Below, piece by piece: positions 52,299 through 60,047 of a stretch of DNA of 64,000 nucleotides (position 1 is its first letter; each line of letters starts with the position of its first letter). The notes under the pieces were generated by a model that saw nothing but the letters and a program-made list of their open reading frames with translations, did not search any database and was not told the DNA's origin. A program made the position numbers and the translations under genes. The DNA comes from Bacteroidales bacterium (GTDB lineage: Bacteria > Bacteroidota > Bacteroidia > Bacteroidales > P3): positions 62,001-126,000 of the forward strand of contig JAFUGA010000018.1 in NCBI GenBank assembly GCA_017469625.1. Direction: 5' to 3'.

Positions 52299-53114
52299 TT
52301 ATTTTAAATTCTCTAATTCTTTTTTTGCAAATTCGTATTTTGATTTCAAATCTTCTATCTTTGTTTTATCCGTAAAGTTCTCAAACAATGCTTGATACCT
52401 TTCATAATCCAATATCATATTGTTCCATCTTTCTTTCTTCTTCTCCTCTACACTACCCATAGCAAAATGATAATCCGCCAAAACTATATAATACATAGCA
52501 TCTTGCCTATATTTTGTTTGGTCTGCATACTTGTTTATAAAACCTTTCAAAGCAGTTTGTGCTGCCTGATATTGTCCTACTTTATAATAGTTGTATGCTT
52601 GTGTATAATCCTTTTGTATCAACTTCATTCTCAATTCATCAAGGCATTTATTAGCCTCTTGTACCCTTGGAGATTCTGGGTATTTTGCTATATAATCTTT
52701 AAAAGCCTTTATAGACTCTTGAGTAAGTGTTTGGTCTAAATAAAAATCTGGAGATTCCTTGTATTTACAATAAGCCGAAAGATAAAGAGCCTCTTCAGCC
52801 TTTGGAGAATATGGAAACCAACGTACAAAGTTTTCAAATTGGTAACCTGCTACATAATACTGTCCATCTTCCATAAGACTTTTACCATAATACATATTAA
52901 CATCTTCTGCTTTATCCTTGCCTCTGAAATAAAGTATTAGGTTCTCAAACAGTTGATTAGCCTTGTAGTAATCGCCTTTTTCATAAGCCTTTACAGCCGC
53001 CTCGTACTTGGCATCGTTGTTATTACTGTTCAATAGTTTCTTATGCGAACTCTGACACGAAAACAACAATCCAACACTCAGCAATATCAATATATTATAT
53101 ATGTATCTCTTCAT
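52299..53114 (-). CDS. bamD: Outer-membrane protein assembly factor BamD
   Basis: 271 residues. Lipoprotein signal peptide with lipobox LLFSC. Tetratricopeptide repeats follow: YEAAVKAYEKGDYYKANQLF, YYVAGYQFENFVRWFPYSPKAEEALYL (in two parts) and AFKDYIAKYPESPRVQEANK. BamD is the essential lipoprotein of the BAM complex that inserts beta-barrels in the outer membrane. First gene of the operon bamD-rpoZ-coaBC-DUF4835-aminotransferase; a promoter box lies 32 bp upstream. Confidence 0.92.
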   Translation of the reverse strand: MKRYIYNILILLSVGLLFSCQSSHKKLLNSNNNDAKYEAAVKAYEKGDYYKANQLFENLILYFRGKDKAEDVNMYYGKSLMEDGQYYVAGYQFENFVRWFPYSPKAEEALYLSAYCKYKESPDFYLDQTLTQESIKAFKDYIAKYPESPRVQEANKCLDELRMKLIQKDYTQAYNYYKVGQYQAAQTALKGFINKYADQTKYRQDAMYYIVLADYHFAMGSVEEKKKERWNNMILDYERYQALFENFTDKTKIEDLKSKYEFAKKELENLK

Positions 53115-53145
53115 TCTATTGTTATCTTAACAGTTTTTTAATTTG

Positions 53146-53153
53146 CAAATATA
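53146..53153 (-). promoter_or_regulatory. Promoter -7 box of the bamD operon
   Basis: The minus strand reads TATATTTG (TAnnTTTG), 32 bp upstream of bamD. Confidence 0.55.
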
Positions 53154-53228
53154 GTAATTTTTATTGACTTAACGATAAAATTGTGCAATATATTTTCTAA
53201 CCATAGAAAATATTGCAAAAAATTTGTA

Positions 53229-53267
53229 AAAAAATATAGCAAATACCTTTTGTTTGGTATTTGCTAT
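53229..53267 (-). terminator. Terminator after the small coiled-coil gene
   Basis: Perfect 10-bp stem AGCAAATACC / GGTATTTGCT with an 8-nt loop; on the minus strand it runs into TATATTTTTTT. It ends the transcript of the gene at 53317-53550. Confidence 0.85.
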
Positions 53268-53316
53268 TAAATAGATTGTAACACTTTGTTAAACAAATAG
53301 ATAATCTAAATTTGGG

Positions 53317-53550
53317 TTAGAAACTGTTCATCATTCTTTTTATATCTCTGATTTCTGTGAGCATGGATTCTATTTCTTTTTTCAAAAGGTCAATCTCTTC
53401 ATCAAACGAATCCAATTTTTGTTGTATCTCTACATTGCTCAGGTTAGGATGTTCGGAGTACTGCCATCTGATTTTCTTGTCTATCAAATCATTTATCCTC
53501 CTGTTGTTTCTGTTTACTTCTTGTCTTAGAAGTACCATTTCTCCATACAT
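53317..53550 (-). CDS. Small coiled-coil protein of unknown function
   Basis: 77 residues, highly charged, with two predicted amphipathic helices (VLLRQEVNRNNRRINDLIDK; LDSFDEEIDLLKKEIESML) around a short WQYSEHPNLSNVE segment. No signal peptide or enzyme motif. The composition differs from the shadow frames, and a strong terminator directly follows on the same strand, both of which favour a real gene. I do not recognise the family. Confidence 0.6.
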   Translation of the reverse strand: MYGEMVLLRQEVNRNNRRINDLIDKKIRWQYSEHPNLSNVEIQQKLDSFDEEIDLLKKEIESMLTEIRDIKRMMNSF

Positions 53551-53663
53551 AGTCTATACTATTTATTATACAATAATATTGTTGTGCAATTATTGTGCCA
53601 CTATCTCTTTTTCTCCCTTTCCTCTCTTATTCATCTACCCTACATCAAACGGATTTCTCTTTC

Positions 53664-53747
53664 ACGAAACTTTGTTTTAATTTCACGAAACAAAGTTTTA
53701 GAATTCTCTTTCTTCGTTTGACTGGAGTAGAACTTCGTTTTATTTTC
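53664..53747. repeat. 21-bp modular repeat array 11 (4 units)
   Basis: Units at 53664 (ACGAAAC), 53685 (ACGAAAC), 53706 (CTCTTTC) and 53727 (GTAGAAC). Opens the 1,006-bp gene-free island 53551-54556. Confidence 0.8.
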
Positions 53748-53799
53748 AGGGAATAAGGTTATAATAAGTCAAATTTTTCCTTGAGTTTTCCTTAGTTTC

Positions 53800-53975
53800 T
53801 TTGTAATATATTGATTATTAAATATATGTCTTTTTTCCTTCCATATACATATAAAATTCAATCAAATTTTCAGTAATAACATAACAAAGCATACACTCTT
53901 TAAGTGTGGAGTGTATGCTGATTTTGTTATTTGTTATTTGTTATTTGTTATTAGTTCGTGGTAAATCAATATAAT
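53800..53975 (+). repeat. Multi-hairpin element E4 (type I, divergent)
   Basis: P1: ATATTGATT (53808-53816) with AATCAATAT (53964-53972), perfect. P3: TAATAACATAACAAA with a TTTGTTA-rich right arm, enclosing GCATACACTC / GAGTGTATGC. A CATATACATATAAAATTC segment corresponds to the loop of other copies, and AATCAA after it can pair with the same TTGATT used by P1, so P1 and P2 exclude each other here. The right arm of P3 is extended by about four TTTGTTA heptamers. Confidence 0.65.
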
Positions 53976-54124
53976 TCTGAAAAAATACACAGACAGACAA
54001 AACAACACATTCTACACTCTTTTTGATGCTATTAACTTTTCGGGGTTGATTTTTTCTAAGTACGCTTTTTTAATTTCAGTTTTCTTTCTCAACTTATTTA
54101 TATTTAAATACTTAGATATTCTTT

Positions 54125-54272
54125 CAAAAAAAAGCGTACGTACGTACTTCTATATACATATAAAATTACGTACGTTTTTCACTAACTATGTAAGAGTAAA
54201 GGGAGAGATTAAAATCTCTCTCTCCCTTTTTCCTCTTATTTCATAGTTATTTTTGGGTACGTATGTCTTGTT
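54125..54272 (+). repeat. Multi-hairpin element E5 (type II)
   Basis: P1: AAG-CGTACGTAC (54132-54143) with GTACGTATG-T-CTT (54257-54269), one bulged T and one G-T pair. P2: TACGTAC-type arms around CTATATACATATAAAA. P3: TAACTATG (54183-54190) with CATAGTTA (54242-54249), enclosing GGGAGAGATT / AATCTCTC. After it, a block like that following E1 leads to an R half copy. Confidence 0.7.
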
Positions 54273-54334
54273 TAGTCTTTAAACTCATCTATTTTGCTAC
54301 TGAAAAAGTCTTATTTTTACTTTGAAAGAATTTA

Positions 54335-54395
54335 TATTATATTTCAAATAATCAATCCTTTACAAAGTTCACCTCAAGTAAATTTCTAAGAAAAT
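54335..54395 (-). repeat. R repeat, half copy
   Basis: TTTACAAAGTTCACCTCAAG at about 54360-54379, followed by TAAA; preceded by a TATTATATTTCAAATAATCA block shared with copy 2 at 24.61-24.63 kb. The rest of the island (54396-54500) shows nothing recognisable. Confidence 0.55.
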
Positions 54396-54502
54396 AGAGT
54401 AAAATAGTCGTCTATCTATCTTAGGTCTCTGAAACGTTATATGATGATAAATCTTTGTGAGATTTTATAGTGTTGGTAGTTTTTAGTTAAGGTATATAAA
54501 CA

Positions 54503-54538
54503 GAAAAAACCGAAATCTTATGAAAAGAAATCGGTTTT
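54503..54538 (-). terminator. Terminator of the HU gene
   Basis: Stem AAAACCG / CGGTTTT, extended by AT pairs; a T run follows on the minus strand, about 19 bp after the HU stop. Confidence 0.75.
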
Positions 54539-54556
54539 AATCGTAATTAAACAAAA

Positions 54557-54847
54557 TTATTTTTTAATTTTAACTTTAAGAACGCTGTCGCTAAGAGCTT
54601 TTCCTGGTTTGAACTTAACAACGTTTTTAGCAGCAACCTTGATAGGTTTTCCATCTCTTGGGTTTCTTGCTGTACGAGCGTCTTTGTGTTGTAGAGAGAA
54701 AGTACCAAAACCTAAGTAAGCTACTTTTTCACCTTTTTTCAATAATTCGTTTGCTACTTCTAAGAAAGCATCATAAGCCTTTACTGAATCGGCTTTTGTC
54801 ATACCTGTTTTTTCAGCCATTAAAGCTGCGTAATCTTGTTTTGTCAT
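54557..54847 (-). CDS. HU-family DNA-binding protein
   Basis: 96 residues. MTKQDYAALMAEKTGMTKAD, VAYLGFGTFSLQHKDARTARNPRDG and VKFKPGKALSDSVL match HU/IHF, with the beta-arm containing RNPRDGKPI (Pro at the DNA-intercalating position). A nucleoid-associated protein that bends DNA. It has its own promoter and terminator and lies directly beside a repeat-rich island. Confidence 0.95.
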   Translation of the reverse strand: MTKQDYAALMAEKTGMTKADSVKAYDAFLEVANELLKKGEKVAYLGFGTFSLQHKDARTARNPRDGKPIKVAAKNVVKFKPGKALSDSVLKVKIKK

Positions 54848-54888
54848 TGTCGTATTATTTTATTTATTGTTAATAAATTTAATTTTTG

Positions 54889-54896
54889 CAAATATA
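54889..54896 (-). promoter_or_regulatory. Promoter -7 box of the HU gene
   Basis: The minus strand reads TATATTTG (TAnnTTTG), 42 bp upstream of the HU start. Confidence 0.55.
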
Positions 54897-54958
54897 TTAC
54901 ATTTTTAGTAATAGACAAACATTTACAAAGTTTTTTTTGAGTTTTTTTGCAAAAAAAT

Positions 54959-55921
54959 TTATTTAGATTTCAATACACCGTTGATTTTCAAACCTTTAAC
55001 CAATTCAGAGGATAACATTCTTTTTTTGCCACTAAGTTGTAAGTCAAGCAGTTCTACAATCCCATCTTTGCATTTTACCATTAGATTTTTGTTGTTTTCT
55101 ATCCAAAAATCCCCTATCTCTTTATCTGTATTGCACTGTTTGTGTTCTACTTTGAATACTTTAAACTCATAATCTTTATTCAAATCAACATCAGTAAAGA
55201 TGACTTTTGCGGCTGGCACAGGACAAAGACCCCGCACAAAATTATAAATATCCTCACCTGTTTTGTTCCAATCTATAAAGGTATCTTCTTTAAAGATTTT
55301 CGGTGCTGGTTTTGTTGGTTCTTGGGTTTGAGGTATGGTAGAAAAATTGCCTTTAGATATAAGGTTTATAGTATCTTCTATAAGTGTTTTTCCTTTTTCT
55401 GCCATCTCATAATAAAGACTTTCAAAATCCGTTTCCCGTTTTATCTCTATCTCTTTTTGCAATAGAATTTCGCCACAATCTATCTTATCATTCAAAAGAA
55501 AAGTCGTTACACCTGTTTTTTTCTCTCCGTTGATTATAGCCCAATTTATAGGGGCGGCACCACGATAGTTTGGCAAGAAAGAAGTATGTAGATTAAAAGT
55601 TCCTAACTCTGGTAAAGCATAGACGACTTTTGGCATCATGCGAAAAGCCACCACTATCTGCAAATCTGGTTTTAAGGCTTGCAAAGTGTCAATAAATTCT
55701 GGGTTTTTCATACTTTCGGGTTGCAAAATATTGTTTATACCCAAATCCAACGCCTTTTGTTTCACCTCTGAGTAAGCAATCTTTTTACCTCTTCCCATAG
55801 GTTTATCTACATTAGTAACAACTGCTACTATGTTATAACCTTCTTTTACAAGATGTTCTAACTCTATGGCCGCTATCTCTGGTGTCCCGTAAAAGATTAT
55901 TCGCAATTCTTTTGCCGTCAT
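54959..55921 (-). CDS. fmt: Methionyl-tRNA formyltransferase
   Basis: Formylates initiator Met-tRNA with 10-formyl-THF. 320 residues. RIIFYGTPEIAAIELEHL at the N-terminus; active-site FNLHTSFLPNYRGAAPINWA (Asn-His ... SLLP-type motif) and TTFLLNDKIDCGEILLQ; C-terminal OB-like domain with VRGLCPVPAAKVIF. Close to ribH (11-bp gap) in the same direction. Confidence 0.95.
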   Translation of the reverse strand: MTAKELRIIFYGTPEIAAIELEHLVKEGYNIVAVVTNVDKPMGRGKKIAYSEVKQKALDLGINNILQPESMKNPEFIDTLQALKPDLQIVVAFRMMPKVVYALPELGTFNLHTSFLPNYRGAAPINWAIINGEKKTGVTTFLLNDKIDCGEILLQKEIEIKRETDFESLYYEMAEKGKTLIEDTINLISKGNFSTIPQTQEPTKPAPKIFKEDTFIDWNKTGEDIYNFVRGLCPVPAAKVIFTDVDLNKDYEFKVFKVEHKQCNTDKEIGDFWIENNKNLMVKCKDGIVELLDLQLSGKKRMLSSELVKGLKINGVLKSK

Positions 55922-55932
55922 AGTCTTTGTTT

Positions 55933-56409
55933 TTATAGTTCTGCCATTTTCAACGCTGTAACGGCAGCCTCTACTCCTTTGTTACCCAATCTGCCACCGC
56001 TTCTTTCCTTTGCTTGCTCTAAGTTATTGGTTGTAAGCACTCCGAAAATAACAGGTATCTCTTCTTTCAAACTTACGTTCATTATACCGTTAGCAACTGC
56101 ATTTGCAATGAAATCAAAATGACGTGTTTCGCCTTGAATGATGCAACCAAGACAAATTATAGCATCAAATTTCTTTTTTCTAAACAGTTCAGATGCACCA
56201 AAAGGCAACTCAAATGCTCCCGGTACATGCTGAATATGAATATCTTTTTCGTCCGTTCCGTGTTCTATCAATGTTTGTACTGCTCCCTGCAAAAGGGCTT
56301 CTGTTATTTCACTGTTCCATTCAGAAACTACTATTCCGAAACTACACCTCTCACCCGAAGGTATATCTTCCTTGTTGTAGGAAGAAAGATTTTTTAATTC
56401 TGATGACAT
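55933..56409 (-). CDS. ribH: 6,7-dimethyl-8-ribityllumazine synthase
   Basis: Penultimate step of riboflavin synthesis, 158 residues. IVVSEWNSEITEALLQGA, HVPGAFELPFGASEL, IICLGCIIQGETRHFDFIAN (catalytic His in RHFDF) and VIFGVLTTNNLEQAKERSGG are family motifs. Located 2 bp after the M23 peptidase gene and 11 bp before fmt. Confidence 0.96.
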   Translation of the reverse strand: MSSELKNLSSYNKEDIPSGERCSFGIVVSEWNSEITEALLQGAVQTLIEHGTDEKDIHIQHVPGAFELPFGASELFRKKKFDAIICLGCIIQGETRHFDFIANAVANGIMNVSLKEEIPVIFGVLTTNNLEQAKERSGGRLGNKGVEAAVTALKMAEL

Positions 56410-56411
56410 AA

Positions 56412-57521
56412 TTATCTTATTCTTAATCGTTTATTGATTGTTAATTTTTTATCTTTAATATTATTTACTTCTACTAAATCTTTCTCTGTTACGTGAAAAC
56501 GCATACAAATCTTTTCCACCGTATCACCCTCTTTTACTGTGTAATACTTCCATTTGGATTTGTCAGCGTTTCTGTCTATAGTAACTATAGCATTCTTTTT
56601 CTTTTCTTTCTCATTTATTATCTTATTTAGTTCTGAATTAGGTATATACCTCGTTCCCTCCATTACCTTATTCACTTTTGAAAGAGAAGTCGTTTTTGTT
56701 TTGTTGTCGGCTATGGCTTGCGAAGCAGGCACTCCAAAATATGACTTATCTATCTTCAGAACCTTAGTTTTCAGTTTGTTATTCTTTATATCCACTATCC
56801 ATTCTGGGTCTATGCAAGCGTAAAGTATCCTGCACTCAAAATGTAGGTGTGGTCCTGTACTCTTTCCTGTGCTTCCACCCAAACCTATCACATCTCCAGC
56901 CCTCACTTTCTGTCCCGGTTTAACCTTTAGTACAGACATATGACCGTAAAGCGTTTCAAGGTTGTTGTAATGTCTAATCAAAACCATATTTCCGTAACCT
57001 CCATTGTAGCGAGCCACCCTTACAACTCCATCAAATGCAGCATAAACCTTATCTCCTGTATTTAAAGCAATATCTACTCCTGTATGGGCTCTACCCCATC
57101 GCCAACCATAAGGAGAAGTTTTAGGTCCTTTGTATGGAAAATAAAATGTACCCGTATCTCCTCTACCTAAAAGCCTTAGTGTTAATTCATCAGGCAAATC
57201 TTTCAAAGAAATATTACCAGATTTCACCCTTTCGCTGTACCAAGTGTTTTGATACAAAGTAGCACACGGCACTTCACCTATTCCACTTATAAAATGCCTA
57301 ACAGTATCGCTTTTTAAATCCGTGGCACTCAAACGCAAAGTATCATTGTTCTTTATCTCTGCCTGCTGTTTTTTCACAGTATGAACGTAATACATAGAAT
57401 CGGCAAAACGTCTGTTCTTTGAACGAGTATCCTGCTTTTCAGTCTTGTTTTGCGAAAAGACTACAAACGGCAAGAGTATTGCAGAGAAAAACAATAATAT
57501 TTTTACGTATATATGCTTCAT
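56412..57521 (-). CDS. M23 peptidase with C-terminal LysM domain
   Basis: 369 residues. Signal peptide (ILLFFSAILLPFVVFSQ). The LytM/M23 domain at about 120-240 has WGRAHTGVDIALNTGDKVYA (zinc ligands His and Asp) and TGPHLHFECRI (HxH), so it is likely an active endopeptidase on peptidoglycan cross-links. LysM at about 323-368: YYTVKEGDTVEKICMRFHVT and VNNIKDKKLTI. Overlaps the upstream membrane-protein gene by one base. Confidence 0.92.
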   Translation of the reverse strand: MKHIYVKILLFFSAILLPFVVFSQNKTEKQDTRSKNRRFADSMYYVHTVKKQQAEIKNNDTLRLSATDLKSDTVRHFISGIGEVPCATLYQNTWYSERVKSGNISLKDLPDELTLRLLGRGDTGTFYFPYKGPKTSPYGWRWGRAHTGVDIALNTGDKVYAAFDGVVRVARYNGGYGNMVLIRHYNNLETLYGHMSVLKVKPGQKVRAGDVIGLGGSTGKSTGPHLHFECRILYACIDPEWIVDIKNNKLKTKVLKIDKSYFGVPASQAIADNKTKTTSLSKVNKVMEGTRYIPNSELNKIINEKEKKKNAIVTIDRNADKSKWKYYTVKEGDTVEKICMRFHVTEKDLVEVNNIKDKKLTINKRLRIR

Positions 57522-58147
57522 TAGATGAGTATTAAGTATATTTGAGTTGCAATAAATCCTGTCAATAATCCTATTATCTCTGCTTTCAATGTTGTTTGTC
57601 CTCTAAGCAAACGAGAGGTAAGAAGAAAGCCTGAAGCTATTACCATAAATAAAAACCAGAATGAATTTAGATGTATAAAATAGTATGCACTGTAATAAAT
57701 CAACACTCCCATACCTACACTATGCAGACACAAAGGAACAAATAACTTAAACACAGACAAGCATTTATACATTAAAGGTAATAACAAAGCAAGGTAATAA
57801 ATAGGGCGAACAATAGGAAACTTATCTTTAAACAAAAACGTCATTATGGAGAAATATACAATATCCAAAACCAATATCTCTCCTTCTGTAAGTGTATAAG
57901 AAGACTGTTTATATACAAATCTTGCCAAAAGTTTCAACAAAACAGGTATAACAAGAGTAAATATAAGTGTGAATATCAACGCACTATAATAAAAATAAGG
58001 AAATCTTCCATACAAAGTATTACTTAAAAGAATAAGCACCAACCATGTAGGTATAGTATCTTTGTGAAACAGGATAGAAAATACCTTAGTAAAGATATTC
58101 TCCAACAAATTCAGTTTGGGTAAGGGTATTGTATCTGAACTATCCAT
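57521..58147 (-). CDS. PAP2-like multi-spanning membrane protein, catalytic residues altered
   Basis: 208 residues with about six hydrophobic helices. The distribution of helices and the C-terminal SRLLRGQTTLKAEIIGLLTG recall the C3 motif of PAP2 phosphatases (SR-x5-H-x3-D), but His and Asp are not present; CLHSVGMGVLIYYS recalls the C2 (SGH) segment. It may be a non-catalytic relative or a very divergent PAP2. One-base overlap with the M23 gene indicates cotranscription and possibly an envelope function. Confidence 0.6.
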   Translation of the reverse strand: MDSSDTIPLPKLNLLENIFTKVFSILFHKDTIPTWLVLILLSNTLYGRFPYFYYSALIFTLIFTLVIPVLLKLLARFVYKQSSYTLTEGEILVLDIVYFSIMTFLFKDKFPIVRPIYYLALLLPLMYKCLSVFKLFVPLCLHSVGMGVLIYYSAYYFIHLNSFWFLFMVIASGFLLTSRLLRGQTTLKAEIIGLLTGFIATQIYLILI

Positions 58148-58188
58148 CTTGTCTTTGTGTTTTTATTTCTTAGTAAATTTTCTCGTTT

Positions 58189-58503
58189 ATAAATCTTCGT
58201 TCTATTTTTCTAAAACCTTATTCTACTCCAACGAAACTTTGTTTTAATTTTCTATCTCTTTGTTTTAATTTTCTCTTTCTTTGTTTTACACTCACGAAAC
58301 TTTGTTTTAGATTTCTAACTCTTTGTTTTAAAATTTCAAAACTTTATTTCTCCTCATCAAAACTTTGTTTCACTGCAACTTCATTTTATCCCCTAATCAT
58401 TCAATCTTGTTCCACACTCACTGCACCTCTTTTCGTTCTCACAATATATTGTTTCACACTCACTTACTTCGTTTCATTCGTGTGTAACTTCGTTTCGTTT
58501 AAA
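58189..58503. repeat. 21-bp modular repeat array 12 (about 15 units, the longest)
   Basis: Units start at 58189, 58210, 58231 (ACGAAAC), 58252 (CTATCTC), 58273 (CTCTTTC), 58294 (ACGAAAC), 58315 (CTAACTC), 58336, 58357, 58378, 58399, 58420, 58441, 58462 and 58483 (the last two one base off). Units after 58370 are worn but keep the spacing. It covers most of the 432-bp gap between the membrane-protein gene and rpoN; the remaining 58504-58579 is AT-rich. Confidence 0.87.
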
Positions 58504-58579
58504 GCAGAATATCGTTTTATTTTTACATATCTTTATATTGTTACTATAAATATTTATTTTCGTACGACAAAATTTTGAT

Positions 58580-60010
58580 TTACAAGACTTTTCTCAATCT
58601 TGCAACAGGTATATCCATAGCAGCACGATATTTGGCTACGGTTCTACGGGCAAGTTTGTAACCTTCCTTTTCCAAGATGACTACCAACCTATCGTCTGTC
58701 AAAGGTTTGTGTTTGTCTTCGTTGTCTATCAATTGTTTAAGTTTGGATTTTATAGTATCGGCTGAAACTATCTGACCACTATTGTCCGCCATTGCATTTG
58801 AGAAAAAGTCTTTCAAAAGAAATGTTCCAAAATGCGTCTGTGCATACTTTTTCATCGTAACACGAGAAACTGTAGATATATCGTTGTCTGTCATTTTCGC
58901 TATATCCTCTAAACGCATAGGTTTCAGTTTATCTATATCTCCCTCAAGGAAATAAGAATATTGATACTTGATAATAGCAGCCATAACCTTACAAAGAGTA
59001 TCATCTCTCCTTGATAATGCAGATATGAACTCATTGGCTGAATCCATATTGCTTTTTATAAAAGTTATGGTATCCTTATCTGATTGTGTCTTGTTTTCTT
59101 TCTTCATCGTCTTATTCAAAAGGTCTGAATAATACGAACTTATAAACAAAGAATGCTCTCTAACTTTGTTTAAAGAAAACTCTACTTTACCGTTATTGTT
59201 CCAAACTAAAAAATCTGGTACTATATAAAGGTTTTCGTGTATGGTCTTTGAGTTTGAATAGGCTGGTTTAGGGTTTAAAGAACTTATATACTTAATGGAC
59301 TTATCCAAAGTAGGTTTATCTATAAGTAGTTTTTGCATAAGAGGTTGATACTGTTTGTTTTTGAACATATTAAAATAGGTTTCACTATTCAATATCTGCA
59401 AAGTAGTATCGTCTGCCTTGTCTTTTCGTCTTTCTATCTGCAAAAGCAAACATTCCCTTAAATCTCTTGCTCCTATACCTGCTGGTTCAAAAGTCTGTAT
59501 TACACTTAAAACCTTATCTATCTGCTGAGTAGAAACTTCTTTACTTCTATAAAAAAGAAAATCATCTGCTATAGCATCTGTAGAACGTGTCAAATAACCG
59601 TGTTCATCTATATTGCCTATTATTTGTTCGCCTATGAGCATATCATCTGCAGATAAATCCGTCATATATAGTTGAGAAAGAAGGTCTTCGTAAAGAGTTG
59701 TCCCCGAAGAATAAATATCCCCAGCCTCTACTCTTGCTTCGTTGTTTCTACGTCTTATTCTTTTGTATTCGTATTCGTCAGACATATAGGAAGATGTAGA
59801 TTCTCCCTCATCTTCCTGTCTAACTATATCTTCCAACCTTTCATGGTCTATGTTCTCTCCTTCTTCAAGGACAGGATTTTTTTCCAATTCTTCTTTCAGT
59901 CTTTGTTCCAAAAAAAGAGTTGGAAGTTGCAACAACTTCATAAACTGAATTTGCGATGGTGCAAACTTAGTTGTCTGTTTCAAACCTTGAGTAAGGGAGT
60001 TTTTTGCCAT
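58580..60010 (-). CDS. rpoN: RNA polymerase sigma-54 factor
   Basis: 476 residues. Region I: LKQTTKFAPSQIQFMKLLQL and RLKEELEKNPVLEEGE; core-binding region EHGYLTRSTDAIADD and FEPAGIGARDLRECLLLQ; C-terminal DNA-binding region with the RpoN box YKLARRTVAKYRAAMDIP. Directs transcription from -24/-12 promoters with enhancer-binding activators; none of those activators is in the window. Followed by array 12. Confidence 0.96.
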   Translation of the reverse strand: MAKNSLTQGLKQTTKFAPSQIQFMKLLQLPTLFLEQRLKEELEKNPVLEEGENIDHERLEDIVRQEDEGESTSSYMSDEYEYKRIRRRNNEARVEAGDIYSSGTTLYEDLLSQLYMTDLSADDMLIGEQIIGNIDEHGYLTRSTDAIADDFLFYRSKEVSTQQIDKVLSVIQTFEPAGIGARDLRECLLLQIERRKDKADDTTLQILNSETYFNMFKNKQYQPLMQKLLIDKPTLDKSIKYISSLNPKPAYSNSKTIHENLYIVPDFLVWNNNGKVEFSLNKVREHSLFISSYYSDLLNKTMKKENKTQSDKDTITFIKSNMDSANEFISALSRRDDTLCKVMAAIIKYQYSYFLEGDIDKLKPMRLEDIAKMTDNDISTVSRVTMKKYAQTHFGTFLLKDFFSNAMADNSGQIVSADTIKSKLKQLIDNEDKHKPLTDDRLVVILEKEGYKLARRTVAKYRAAMDIPVARLRKVL

Positions 60011-60047
60011 AATAAATATATGTTACGTGTTGTGTGTTTTATATGAT

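Noticed and set aside
54046..54246. A 66-codon plus-strand frame in the second island
   Set aside because: It runs through the stems of E5, has low-complexity F/L/K content and no homology that I recognise.
58189..58503. CRISPR array
   Set aside because: Period 21 bp with no constant repeat alternating with unique spacers of similar length; the units are combinations of short half-sites in both orientations, and no cas gene is present.
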